Positions 7,814 through 15,262 are shown, numbered from the stretch's first letter. The stretch is 19,168 bases of DNA from RHKX01 sp035695265 (GCA_035695265.1 DASSEM010000057.1:1-19168), one strand, 5' to 3'. The notes: generated from the letters alone by a model not told the origin. A program made the numbers and translations.

Positions 7814-8176
7814 ATGGCTGATCCCGACGACACCTACACGCTCTACCGGCGCGGTCTCGAGCTGCTCGAGAGCGGCGACTTCGCCGCTGCCGCCGTGCCC
7901 CTGGGCAAGGTCGCGAACCGGGAGCCCGGGAAGTCGTCGGTGCGCGAGGCGCACGGCCGCGCCCTGTTCCGCTCGCGGCGGTTCGCCGAGGCGGCGACCG
8001 AGTTCGAGGCGGTGGTCGAACGGCATCCGACGAACGACTTCGCGCAGTTCTGCCTCGGCCGCTCGCTCGCACTGAGCGGTCGCTCGGATGCAGCGAGGCG
8101 GCATCTCGCGATCGCCGCCAACCTGCGGCCCGAGCGCGAGGACTACCGCGTCTACAGGCAGCGGCTCGCATCCTGA
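7814..8176 (+). CDS. Small tetratricopeptide-repeat protein, function unknown
   Basis: A 120-residue protein made almost entirely of three TPR-like helix pairs: about residues 6-39 (YRRGLELLESGDFAAAAVPL), 41-75 (AHGRALFRSRRFAEAATEFE) and 76-108 (FCLGRSLALSGRSDAARRHL). Each has the usual small-residue/Ala pattern and the acidic-proline turn (REPG, RHPT, LRPE). There is no signal peptide or membrane segment, so it is probably cytosolic and acts by protein-protein contact. ATG 7814 is supported by the TANNNT box 7 nt upstream. dtd follows after 4 nt, so the two are probably co-transcribed. The partner and pathway cannot be named from sequence. The codon use looks like that of its neighbours. Confidence 0.8.
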   Translation: MADPDDTYTLYRRGLELLESGDFAAAAVPLGKVANREPGKSSVREAHGRALFRSRRFAEAATEFEAVVERHPTNDFAQFCLGRSLALSGRSDAARRHLAIAANLRPEREDYRVYRQRLAS

Positions 8177-8180
8177 GCAC

Positions 8181-8612
8181 ATGCGGGCGCTGGTCCAGCG
8201 GGTCAGCTCCGCATCGGTGCGGGTCGACGGCGAGACGGTCGGCGCGATCGGCGAGGGGATGGTGGTGCTGCTGGGAGTCGCCCCCGACGACACCGAGGAG
8301 ACCGCCGCCCGCCTGGCCCGGAAGCTCGGGGCGCTGCGGATCTTCCCCGACGGCGAGGGGCGGATGTCGACGCCGCTCGGTGAGCGCGGCGTCCTCTGCG
8401 TCAGCCAGTTCACGCTCTACGGCGATGTCAGCAGGGGCAATCGCCCGAGCTTCACCGGCGCCGCGCCGCCCGAGCGGGCGGAGCCGCTCTACGAGCTGGT
8501 CTGCGACCTGCTCGGCGCCGAGCGCGGCCAGTTCGGTGCGGCGATGGAGGTGGAGCTGGTGAACGACGGGCCGGTGACGCTGCTCGTCGAGGCCCCGGCG
8601 GCGCCCCGCTGA
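8181..8612 (+). CDS. dtd: D-aminoacyl-tRNA deacylase
   Basis: Dtd hydrolyses D-aminoacyl-tRNAs (and Gly-tRNA(Ala)), preventing D-amino acids from entering proteins. The 143-residue product starts with MRALVQRVSSASVRVDGE, the usual N-terminus, and has SQFTLYGD at residues 75-82 and NDGPVT at 128-133, carrying the cross-subunit Gly-cisPro pair that gives chiral selectivity. NRPSFTGAAPPE precedes the second half. Length matches the 145-residue E. coli enzyme. ATG 8181 lies 4 nt after the TPR stop with no evident SD, so translation is probably coupled. The gene fits the translation-quality theme of the region. Confidence 0.95.
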   Translation: MRALVQRVSSASVRVDGETVGAIGEGMVVLLGVAPDDTEETAARLARKLGALRIFPDGEGRMSTPLGERGVLCVSQFTLYGDVSRGNRPSFTGAAPPERAEPLYELVCDLLGAERGQFGAAMEVELVNDGPVTLLVEAPAAPR

Positions 8613-8638
8613 TCGCCGAAATCGGTCTTGATCGGCGA
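8613..8638. promoter_or_regulatory. Inverted repeat overlapping the rimP promoter
   Basis: TCGCCGA (8613-8619) and TCGGCGA (8632-8638) are perfect reverse complements 12 nt apart, and the second half overlaps the putative -35 hexamer at 8628-8633. It could be an operator for a dimeric repressor or a weak hairpin at the end of dtd. No T-tract follows, so a terminator is less likely. Confidence 0.35.
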
Positions 8639-8655
8639 AACGCTGCGGGTATACT
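8628..8655 (+). promoter_or_regulatory. Promoter of the rimP-nusA-infB operon
   Basis: TTGATC (8628-8633) and TATACT (8650-8655) are separated by 16 nt, the best two-part sigma-70-type promoter in the window. Transcription should start near 8662, leaving a leader of about 105 nt before rimP. Unlike the leaderless promoters nearby, this one precedes a structured leader. Confidence 0.65.
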
Positions 8656-8662
8656 CGGCGTA

Positions 8663-8698
8663 CACCTTTGTCCGCATACGAATCCGTTGCGAGAGGTG
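8663..8698 (+). promoter_or_regulatory. Antiterminator-like hairpin in the rimP leader
   Basis: CACCTTT (8663-8669) pairs with AGAGGTG (8692-8698; one G-U), CGCA (8673-8676) with TGCG (8688-8691), and ACG (8678-8680) with CGT (8685-8687) around the loop AATC: 14 pairs in a nearly continuous stem starting at the predicted transcript 5' end. Its 3' strand uses 8695-8698, which are needed by the terminator stem at 8695-8713, so the two folds exclude each other. This is the layout of a transcription attenuator. Known in B. subtilis: NusA represses its own operon by stimulating termination in the rimP (ylxS) leader. Confidence 0.6.
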
Positions 8699-8720
8699 GG
8701 CCTGCGGCCCGCCTTTTTTT
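8695..8720 (+). terminator. Intrinsic terminator inside the rimP leader
   Basis: GGTGGGC (8695-8701) pairs with GCCCGCC (8707-8713; one G-U) around the loop CTGCG and is followed directly by seven T (8714-8720), a run that stands out in this GC-rich DNA. It lies downstream of the operon promoter and upstream of rimP, so it would cut transcription before the first gene unless the competing hairpin forms. Confidence 0.75.
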
Positions 8721-8767
8721 CGGCCTCGATGGACATCGGCACCGAGCAGACGAGGAAGCAGAACCTG

Positions 8768-9205
8768 ATGACGAAGCCGACCGACAACCAGATCGCAGCC
8801 GAGATCGCGGAGCTCGACCCGCGGATCGAGCTGATCGCGGTCGAGCAGCCGGGGCGGGAGCGCCTGCGGCTCTTCATCGACCATCCCGACGGGGTCGGCC
8901 TCGACCTCTGCGAGCGCGTGACCATGCAGGTCCGCGACCTGCTCGGTGACTACGCGCTCGAGGTGTCCTCGCCCGGGCTCGACCGCCCGCTTTCGAAGCC
9001 CGAGCACTTCGCCCGCTTCAAGGGCCATGCCGCCCGGATCCGCACGGCGGAGCCGATCGAGGGGCGAAAGAACTTCACCGGCCGGCTGCTCGCCGCCGAT
9101 GCCGAGGCGGTCAGCATCGATTCCGGCGGGGAGAGGGTCGAGATCCCGTTCGGTCTCGTCAGCCGCTCCAACCTTGTCCCAGAGCCCCCGGAGGTGCAGC
9201 CGTGA
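8768..9205 (+). CDS. rimP: Ribosome maturation factor RimP
   Basis: RimP helps assemble the 30S subunit, acting on the 3' domain early in maturation. The 145-residue product has the two-domain layout: an N-terminal alpha/beta domain (IELIAVEQPGRERLRLFIDH, then LDLCERVTMQVRDLL, YALEVSSPGLDRPL) and a C-terminal SH3-like barrel (FKGHAARIRTAEPIEGRKNF, then GLVSRSNLVPE). Length agrees with the usual 150. I chose ATG 8768, which has GAGGAAG at 8752-8758 nine nt upstream. A TTG at 8687 and an ATG at 8729 are also in frame, but the first lies within the terminator stem region and neither has an SD. The stop overlaps the nusA GTG start. Confidence 0.9.
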   Translation: MTKPTDNQIAAEIAELDPRIELIAVEQPGRERLRLFIDHPDGVGLDLCERVTMQVRDLLGDYALEVSSPGLDRPLSKPEHFARFKGHAARIRTAEPIEGRKNFTGRLLAADAEAVSIDSGGERVEIPFGLVSRSNLVPEPPEVQP

Positions 9206-10872
9206 GCCGCGAGATCGTCGATGCAATCAAGGTCCTCGAGCAGGAGAAGGGACTCGACTCCGAGACGCTGATGGCGGCGCTCGAGGACGCGTTGCTGTCG
9301 GCCTACAAGAAGCAGCCGGGGGCGGCCAAGTACGCCCGGGTCGACCTCGACCGCGAAACCGCCGACTTCCGCGTCTTCGAGCTGATCCTCCCGGAAGAGC
9401 TGGAGGAGAAGCTGCTGGCGGAGGCCGCCGACAACCAGGAGCCCGAGATCGACCCGGCGACCGGGCAGCTCAGAGAGCCCGAGGACCCCGAGCTCGACCC
9501 GGAGATCCTGGCGCCCTACGAGGACCAGATCGAGTCCCACGACGTGACCCCCGACAACTTCGGGCGGATCGCCGCCCAGACCGCCAAGCAGGTCGTCCTG
9601 CAGCGGATCCGCGAGGCCGAGCGGATGATGATGTACGAGGAGTTCCAGGATCGCGTCGGCGAGCTGATCACCGGGATCATCCAGCAGTCCGACAACCGCT
9701 ACACGCTGGTCCAGCTCCGCGACCGCGTCGAGGCCCTGCTGCCGCGCTCGGAGCAGATCTACAGCGAGCGCTACGACCACGGAATGCGGATCAAGGCGGT
9801 GATCACCGAGGTCAACGCCGACGGCAAGGGCCCCAGCGTCGTCGTGTCGCGCAAGGACCCGGAGCTGATCAAGAAGCTGTTCGCGCTCGAGGTGCCGGAG
9901 ATCGCCGACGAGCTCGTCGAGGTCGTCGGCGTCGCCCGCGAGCCCGGCTTCCGCTCGAAGATCGCGGTGATCTCGCACGCCGACGGCGTCGATCCGGTCG
10001 GTGCCTGCGTCGGCCCGCGAGGCTCGCGCGTGCGCATGGTCGTCTCCGAGCTGCGCGGCGAGAAGATCGACATCATCCCCTACAACGAGGAGCCGGCCCG
10101 ATTCGTGGCCAAGGCGCTTTCGCCGGCCCGCGTCCGCGAGGTCCTGGTCGACGACGAGGCTCGGCAGGCGACCGTGATCGTCCCCGACGACCAGCTCTCG
10201 CTCGCGATCGGTCGCGAGGGCCAGAACGCGCGGCTCGCCGCGAAGCTGACCGGCTGGCGCGTCGACATCGTCGGCGAGAGCGAGTTCGCCGAGCAGGGCG
10301 AGGAAGAGGGTTACGAAGACGAGGAGGAGCAGTTCGACGGCCGCTGCATGGCGGTGCTGTCGGCCGGGCGTCGTTGCCCGAACGCCGCCCTCCCCGGCGC
10401 CCGCTACTGCGGCCTGCCCACCCACCAGGCGCTCGCCCGCTTCGCGACCAATCAGGTCACCGTGCTCTCGCCGCTGAGCGATGACGAGGTCGCGCTGCTC
10501 GCCGACGATGATTCGCCTGACGCCGAGGTCGGGCCGATCGTCGCTCGGGCGGAGGCCGATTTCGCCGCCGCGGAGTCGGATGAGGAGGTCATCGAATCCG
10601 CGGTCGAGGACGAGCGGGCCGAGGCCGCCGACGACGATGCGGTCGCCGAAGTCGCCGACGCGACCGACGAGGATCCCACCGTCGCCGAGGACGAGCAGCT
10701 GATCGCCGCGGAGACCGTGACCGAGGCGGTAGCCGAGGACACCGGTGAGGAGGACCTCACCGAGATCGTCGGCGATGAAGACGAGTCCCCGACCGGTGAG
10801 CCCGTCGAGGCCCCCGGCGACGAGGAAGCGGCCACGGTCGCCGACGAGCCGGTGGAAGGCCGGGAGGCCTGA
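9202..10872 (+). CDS. nusA: Transcription factor NusA with a Cys/His knuckle and acidic C-terminal tail
   Basis: NusA binds RNA polymerase and controls pausing, termination and antitermination. The first 355 or so residues are a normal NusA: N-terminal domain with FGRIAAQTAKQVVLQRIREA, an S1 domain from about residue 150, and KH1 (VDPVGACVGPRGSRVRMV) and KH2 (LSLAIGREGQNARLAAKL). After KH2 comes an extra 200 residues: an acidic linker, then C382, C392, C403 and H408 in a C-x9-C-x10-C-x4-H pattern (GRCMAV, RRCPN, ARYCGLPTH), then an Asp/Glu/Ala-rich tail to residue 556. M. tuberculosis NusA ends shortly after KH2 (about 347 residues). GTG 9202 has GGAGG at 9190-9194, 7 nt upstream. The knuckle resembles small zinc-binding modules of the GRC-x-A-T-x-x-G-x-x-C type; metal binding is inference. 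Confidence 0.95.
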   Translation: MSREIVDAIKVLEQEKGLDSETLMAALEDALLSAYKKQPGAAKYARVDLDRETADFRVFELILPEELEEKLLAEAADNQEPEIDPATGQLREPEDPELDPEILAPYEDQIESHDVTPDNFGRIAAQTAKQVVLQRIREAERMMMYEEFQDRVGELITGIIQQSDNRYTLVQLRDRVEALLPRSEQIYSERYDHGMRIKAVITEVNADGKGPSVVVSRKDPELIKKLFALEVPEIADELVEVVGVAREPGFRSKIAVISHADGVDPVGACVGPRGSRVRMVVSELRGEKIDIIPYNEEPARFVAKALSPARVREVLVDDEARQATVIVPDDQLSLAIGREGQNARLAAKLTGWRVDIVGESEFAEQGEEEGYEDEEEQFDGRCMAVLSAGRRCPNAALPGARYCGLPTHQALARFATNQVTVLSPLSDDEVALLADDDSPDAEVGPIVARAEADFAAAESDEEVIESAVEDERAEAADDDAVAEVADATDEDPTVAEDEQLIAAETVTEAVAEDTGEEDLTEIVGDEDESPTGEPVEAPGDEEAATVADEPVEGREA

Positions 10873-10879
10873 GCGAGGG

Positions 10880-13045
10880 ATGGCGAAGCAGCGCGTCCAC
10901 GAGATCGCGAAGGCGCTCGGGCTCGAGAGCGCGCGCGTGATCGACGCCCTGAAGGCGTCCAAGGTCGACGTCAAGACCGCGTCCTCGAGCGTCGATCAGG
11001 CGACGGCTCTGAAGGCGCTCGCCGCGGCCGGCGCGCTACCGAAGAAGAAGCCGGTCGCCGCCGGCGCTGGATCGAGGCCGTCCGCGCCGGCGAAGCGCCA
11101 GCCCGCGCCCGCCTCAGGCGACGGCGCGGGCAAGAAGCGCCGCCGCGTCGTCATCGACTCGCAGGCTGCGCGCCGCGACCACATGTCACAGGGGCCCCCG
11201 CAGCGCCCGCCGCGCCGCCGTGGCCGCCGCCGCCGGCCCGCCTTCGACGAGTCGCCGGAGCTCAAGACCCCGACCGTCGAGGAGCCGGTCGCGCTCAAGG
11301 TCAACTCGGGTGCCACCGTGCGCGAGGTTTCGGAGACGTTCGGCGTCAGCAGCGCCGAGGTGATCAAGAAGCTCATGCAGCAGGGCGAGATGGCGACCCT
11401 GACCCAGACCCTGACCGACGAGACGGTCCTCGCGCTCGGCGAGGAGTTCGACCAGGAGGTCGAGATCGTCCGGGCCGGCGACGACGTCGACGAGGTGCCG
11501 GAGTTCGAGGACGACGAGGCCGACCTCGTCCTGCGACCGCCCGTGGTGACCGTCATGGGCCACGTCGACCACGGCAAGACCTCGCTTCTCGATGCGATCC
11601 GGACAACCGAGGTCGCGGCGGGCGAGGCGGGCGGCATCACCCAGCACATCGGCGCCTATCAGGTCCACTCGGAGGGCCGGACGATCACGTTCCTGGACAC
11701 CCCGGGCCACCAGGCGTTCACGGCGATGAGGGCGCGGGGGGCAAAGGTCACCGACGTCGCGATCGTCGTCGTCGCCGCCGACGACGGCGTGATGCCGCAG
11801 ACGGTCGAGGCGATCGATCACGCAAAGGCAGCGGACGTCCCGGTGATGATCGCGGTCAACAAGATCGACAAGGAGGGCGCGACGCCGGACAAGGTCCGGG
11901 GCGAGCTCGCCAGCCTCGGCCTGAACCCCGAGGACTGGGGCGGGGAGACCGTCTACTGCGATGTCTCGGCGAAGACCCATGATGGTCTCGACAACCTCCT
12001 GCACATGATCCTGCTCGTGACCGAGCTCGAGGATCTGAAGGCGAACCCGGATGCGGAGGCGTCGGGCACGGTGATCGAGTCCCACCTCGACCCCGGCCGC
12101 GGCGCCGTGGTCACGGTGCTCGTCCAGCGCGGGACCTTGAGGGTCGGCGACTCGATCGTGGCGGGCTCGCAGTGGGGGCGGGTGCGTGCGATGCACGACT
12201 TCAACGGGAACCGGATCGAGTCCGCGCGGCCAGGCGACCCGGTCGAGGTGCTCGGCTTCGACGGGGTCGGCGAGGCGGGCGAGCGGGTCCAGGTGGTCGA
12301 GAACGACCGCCGTGCTCGCCAGCTCGCCGGGGAGCGCGCGATCCGGCTCAAGACCGAGGCCCAGGCCCGGCGAAACGCCCGCCGGATCAGCCTCGAGGAC
12401 GTCTTCTCGAAGGCGCAGCAGGGCGAGATCAAGCAGCTCAGCCTGCTGCTCAAGGCCGATGTGGCCGGCTCGCTCGAGGCGTTGCAAGACGAGATCGCCA
12501 AGCTTCCGCAGGAGGAGGTCGCCGTCGATGTCGTCCACGCCGCCGCCGGCGGGATCAACGAGTCGGACGTGATGCTCGCCGCGGCATCCGACGCGGTCGT
12601 CATCGGCTTCAACGTGCGCCCGCTCGCCGACGCGAAACGCGCCGCCGCGAGCGAGGGCGTCGAGGTCCGCACCTACTCGGTCATCTACAAGCTCACCGAG
12701 GACCTGCGGGCGGCGATGGAGGGCATGCTCGAACCCGAGGAGGTCGAGCGCTCGCTCGGCGAGGCCGAGGTGCTCGAGCTCTTCAAGGCGTCGAGGATCG
12801 GCACGATCGCGGGCTCGCGCGTCAACGAGGGCAGGATCACCCGCGATGCGCAGGTTCGCCTCGTCCGCGACGGCACCGTGATCTGGACCGGCCGGGTCGG
12901 CTCGCTGCGGCGCTTCAAGGACGACGTTCGCGAGGTCGAGGAGGGCCAGGAGTGCGGGATCACGCTGGACGGATACCAGGACGTGAAGGTCGGCGACGTG
13001 CTTGAGGCATTCGAGACGACCGAGGTGGAGAAGACCCTCGACTGA
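10880..13045 (+). CDS. infB: Translation initiation factor IF-2
   Basis: IF2 is the GTPase that brings initiator fMet-tRNA to the ribosome and promotes subunit joining. The 721-residue protein has two IF2-N helical modules (about residues 4-48 and 135-190) separated by a basic Pro/Arg/Lys-rich linker, then the G domain with GHVDHGKT at 227-234, DTPGH and NKID, followed by domains II to IV ending ECGITLDGYQDVKVGD. It is much shorter than the 900-1000-residue IF2 of Streptomyces because the N-terminal linker is short. ATG 10880 lies 7 nt after the nusA stop; GGGAGG at 10862-10867 is a possible, rather distant SD. The small ylxR gene often found between nusA and infB is absent. Confidence 0.96.
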   Translation: MAKQRVHEIAKALGLESARVIDALKASKVDVKTASSSVDQATALKALAAAGALPKKKPVAAGAGSRPSAPAKRQPAPASGDGAGKKRRRVVIDSQAARRDHMSQGPPQRPPRRRGRRRRPAFDESPELKTPTVEEPVALKVNSGATVREVSETFGVSSAEVIKKLMQQGEMATLTQTLTDETVLALGEEFDQEVEIVRAGDDVDEVPEFEDDEADLVLRPPVVTVMGHVDHGKTSLLDAIRTTEVAAGEAGGITQHIGAYQVHSEGRTITFLDTPGHQAFTAMRARGAKVTDVAIVVVAADDGVMPQTVEAIDHAKAADVPVMIAVNKIDKEGATPDKVRGELASLGLNPEDWGGETVYCDVSAKTHDGLDNLLHMILLVTELEDLKANPDAEASGTVIESHLDPGRGAVVTVLVQRGTLRVGDSIVAGSQWGRVRAMHDFNGNRIESARPGDPVEVLGFDGVGEAGERVQVVENDRRARQLAGERAIRLKTEAQARRNARRISLEDVFSKAQQGEIKQLSLLLKADVAGSLEALQDEIAKLPQEEVAVDVVHAAAGGINESDVMLAAASDAVVIGFNVRPLADAKRAAASEGVEVRTYSVIYKLTEDLRAAMEGMLEPEEVERSLGEAEVLELFKASRIGTIAGSRVNEGRITRDAQVRLVRDGTVIWTGRVGSLRRFKDDVREVEEGQECGITLDGYQDVKVGDVLEAFETTEVEKTLD

Positions 13046-13086
13046 GGGCCACGGCGAGCGCCGCGGTTCCGATCAACGCTCCCGGC

Positions 13087-13092
13087 TATAGT
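13087..13092 (+). promoter_or_regulatory. -10 box of a probable leaderless promoter for rbfA
   Basis: TATAGT, a very good -10 hexamer, lies 8 nt before the rbfA ATG at 13101 in the 55-bp gap after infB. The spacing matches the other leaderless-type promoters of the window. No SD is present between box and ATG. Confidence 0.55.
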
Positions 13093-13100
13093 CGGCGGCG

Positions 13101-13433
13101 ATGGCCGTATCGCGGATGCGCCGGGTGGACGGGGTCATGCGGGAGGTGATCGGGGCGACGATCGCGGGCGAGCTTCAGGACCCCCGGATTGGATTCGTGA
13201 CCGTCACAGACGTACAGACAAGCCCCGACCTGCGAAGCGCGAAGGTGCACGTCAGCGTGCTCGGCACCGATGCCGAGAAGGCCGCGACGATGGAGGGCCT
13301 GCAAGCCGCTCATGGCGTGATCCAGCGCGCGATCTCGGCGCAGCTCCGACTCAAGCGGACGCCGGCGCTGCAGTTCGTCTATGACGACTCCGTCGAGCGT
13401 GCCGACCGCCTGACGAGGATGATGGACGAGTGA
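13101..13433 (+). CDS. rbfA: 30S ribosome-binding factor RbfA
   Basis: RbfA is a KH-fold assembly factor that binds immature 30S subunits near helix 1 of 16S rRNA and is needed for 5'-end processing and cold adaptation. The 110-residue protein shows RRVDGVMREVIGATIAGEL, DPRIGFVTVTDVQTSPDLRS, AKVHVSVLG and RLKRTPALQFVYDDS, all typical. ATG 13101 follows a TATAGT box by 8 nt, so the gene may have its own leaderless transcript besides readthrough from infB. The stop overlaps the GTG of the DHH gene (GTGA). Confidence 0.95.
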   Translation: MAVSRMRRVDGVMREVIGATIAGELQDPRIGFVTVTDVQTSPDLRSAKVHVSVLGTDAEKAATMEGLQAAHGVIQRAISAQLRLKRTPALQFVYDDSVERADRLTRMMDE

Positions 13434-14437
13434 GCGGGCCGAACGGAAACGCCTCCGAGATCGAGTTGGCGACCAAGGAGGTCGTCGCCGAGCTGGCCGC
13501 CGCCGACCGGTTCCTGATCACCACCCACGAGGGTCCCGACGGCGATGCGCTGGGCTCGACCCTGGCGCTGCACGAGGCGCTCACCGGGCTCGGCAAGGAC
13601 TCGGTGATGTTCCTCGCCGAGAAGGAGTTCCCGCTGCCGGTCGAGTACCGGTTCCTGCCGTTGCAGGAGGTCTTCCACGAGGCCCCCGCGGATCTCGGCG
13701 ATCGCACCGTGGTCTTCCTCGACTGCGGCAACATCGACCGGATGCCGGTCGACTGGCTGCGCGACGGCAAGCGGATGCTGAACGTCGACCACCACCACGA
13801 CAACACCCGCTTCGCCGACGTCAACCTGGTCGACGTCGGCGCCTCCTCGACCGCCGAGATCGTCTTCGACATCTGTCGCCGGCTCGGAGCCGAGATCACC
13901 CCCTCGATCGCCCAGTCCCTCTACGTCGGGCTGATCACCGACACCGGGATGTTCATGTACGAGAACACCGACGCCCGCACGCACCGGGTCGCCGCCGACC
14001 TGATCGAGTACGGCGTCGATGTCAACGCGACCTTCCGGCGGCTCTACGAGCGGGTTCCGGAGGCGAAGCTGAAGCTGATCGCGCGCGCCCTGGAGCGCAT
14101 CGAGCGCCGCCGCGACGGCGCTTTGACGACGACCTACCTCTCGGCTGCGGACTACGCCGCCACCGGCGCCGACGAGACCCTGACCGAGGGCATCATCGAC
14201 TTCGTCCGCGGGATCGAGGGCACTGCCGTCGCCGCGGTGATCCGCGACAAGCCCGACGGCGACCGGGCGGCGCGCAAGGTCAGCCTGCGGTCTCCCGACG
14301 GCACCGTCGACGTATCGGTCATCGCCCGCAAGATGGGGGGCGGCGGCCACCGTCGCGCCGCCGGGTTCTCGACCGATCGCAGCTACGAGGAGCTCGTCGA
14401 CATCCTCAGCGACGAGACCCGGACCGGGCTTGCCTGA
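13430..14437 (+). CDS. nrnA: DHH/DHHA1 phosphoesterase, NrnA-like
   Basis: NrnA-type enzymes degrade short RNA oligonucleotides and many also dephosphorylate 3'-phosphoadenosine 5'-phosphate (pAp). The 335-residue protein has motif I HEGPDGDALGS with H33, D37 and D39, motif II Asp D98 (FLDCGN), the DHH motif VDHHHDN with D120-H123, motif IV around LITDTGMF, and the DHHA1 substrate-binding motif GGGGHRRAAG at 303-312. All expected metal ligands are present. Start GTG 13430 overlaps the rbfA stop, and the truB start overlaps this gene's stop. The rbfA-nrnA-truB order is conserved in actinobacteria and firmicutes. Family membership is clear; preference for nanoRNA, pAp or cyclic dinucleotide products cannot be settled from sequence. 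Confidence 0.88.
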   Translation: MSGPNGNASEIELATKEVVAELAAADRFLITTHEGPDGDALGSTLALHEALTGLGKDSVMFLAEKEFPLPVEYRFLPLQEVFHEAPADLGDRTVVFLDCGNIDRMPVDWLRDGKRMLNVDHHHDNTRFADVNLVDVGASSTAEIVFDICRRLGAEITPSIAQSLYVGLITDTGMFMYENTDARTHRVAADLIEYGVDVNATFRRLYERVPEAKLKLIARALERIERRRDGALTTTYLSAADYAATGADETLTEGIIDFVRGIEGTAVAAVIRDKPDGDRAARKVSLRSPDGTVDVSVIARKMGGGGHRRAAGFSTDRSYEELVDILSDETRTGLA

Positions 14438-15248
14438 GGCGCAACCGCCGTCCGGCTTCATCCGCTGCGACAAGCCCGCCGGCGTCACCTCTCACGACGT
14501 CGTCGCCCGCTTTCGCCGCGAGCTCGGCGCCAGAGCGGGCCACGCCGGCACCCTCGACCCGTTCGCGACCGGCCTGTTGATCGTCCTGCTCGGCGCCGCG
14601 ACGCGGCTCCAGCGCTACGTCATCGGACTGCCGAAGGCCTACCTGGCGACGGCGAGGCTCGGCTGGCGCTCGACGACCGGCGACCCCGAGGGCGAGCTGA
14701 CCGAGACCGGGCGGGTTCCGGACCGGCTCGAGCTGCCGACCGGGCGCGTCACCCAGACCGTGCCGATGACCTCGGCCGTCCGGGTCGGCGGCGAGCGCCT
14801 CTACCGGAAGGCACACCGCGGCGAGGCGGTCGAGCGCCCGACCCGCGAGGTCGAGATCCACAGGGCTGAGCTGGTGGCGGCGGGGGAGGGGACCGCGACC
14901 TTCCTCGTCGAATGCTCCTCGGGGACCTACGTGCGGACCCTGATCGAGACGCTCGGCGACGCCTATTGCGAGTCCCTGCGGCGGATCGCGATCGGCTCGC
15001 TCGAGCTGCGGGAAGGCGGGGAGGAGCGAGTCGAGCCGGCGGCCGAGCTGGTCGCCCACCTGCCCGCGGTCGAGCTGGCGGCGGCGGATGCCGAGCGGGT
15101 CCGCAACGGCATCCGGATCGACGCCCCGGCGGAGGCCGCGGCGACGCCCGGCCCGCTGCGCCTCGTCCATGCGGGCGACCTCGTCGCAGTCGCCCGTGCC
15201 GAGGCGGGCCTGCTGCGCACCGAGGTTGTCCTTCCCGTGATTGAGTAG
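14430..15248 (+). CDS. truB: tRNA pseudouridine(55) synthase
   Basis: TruB makes pseudouridine 55 in the T-loop of tRNAs. The 272-residue enzyme has CDKPAGVTSHDVVARFRR at the start and GHAGTLDPFATGLLIV, with the catalytic D43. Further on are KAYLATARLGWRSTTGDPEGE, KAHRGEAVERPTREVEI and SSGTYVRTLIETLGDA. The C-terminal region, PUA-like in many TruB proteins, is short. TTG 14430 is the only start in the right place: the next in-frame codons contain no ATG or GTG before the conserved N-terminus. It overlaps the upstream stop by 8 nt and has no clear SD, suggesting coupling. ribF follows after 14 nt, the standard truB-ribF pairing. Confidence 0.94.
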   Translation: MPEAQPPSGFIRCDKPAGVTSHDVVARFRRELGARAGHAGTLDPFATGLLIVLLGAATRLQRYVIGLPKAYLATARLGWRSTTGDPEGELTETGRVPDRLELPTGRVTQTVPMTSAVRVGGERLYRKAHRGEAVERPTREVEIHRAELVAAGEGTATFLVECSSGTYVRTLIETLGDAYCESLRRIAIGSLELREGGEERVEPAAELVAHLPAVELAAADAERVRNGIRIDAPAEAAATPGPLRLVHAGDLVAVARAEAGLLRTEVVLPVIE

Positions 15249-15262
15249 GGGGCCGCGGACCG

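Noticed and set aside
8687..8767. rimP start at TTG 8687 or ATG 8729
   Set aside because: The first would translate through the terminator hairpin and T-tract; neither has an SD, while ATG 8768 has GAGGAAG nine nt upstream and gives the family length.
8950..10974. A 674-codon open frame on the minus strand covering nusA
   Set aside because: GC bias makes antisense frames of GC-rich genes stay open. The translation has no recognisable domain, is a mirror of nusA codons, and nusA itself is well supported.
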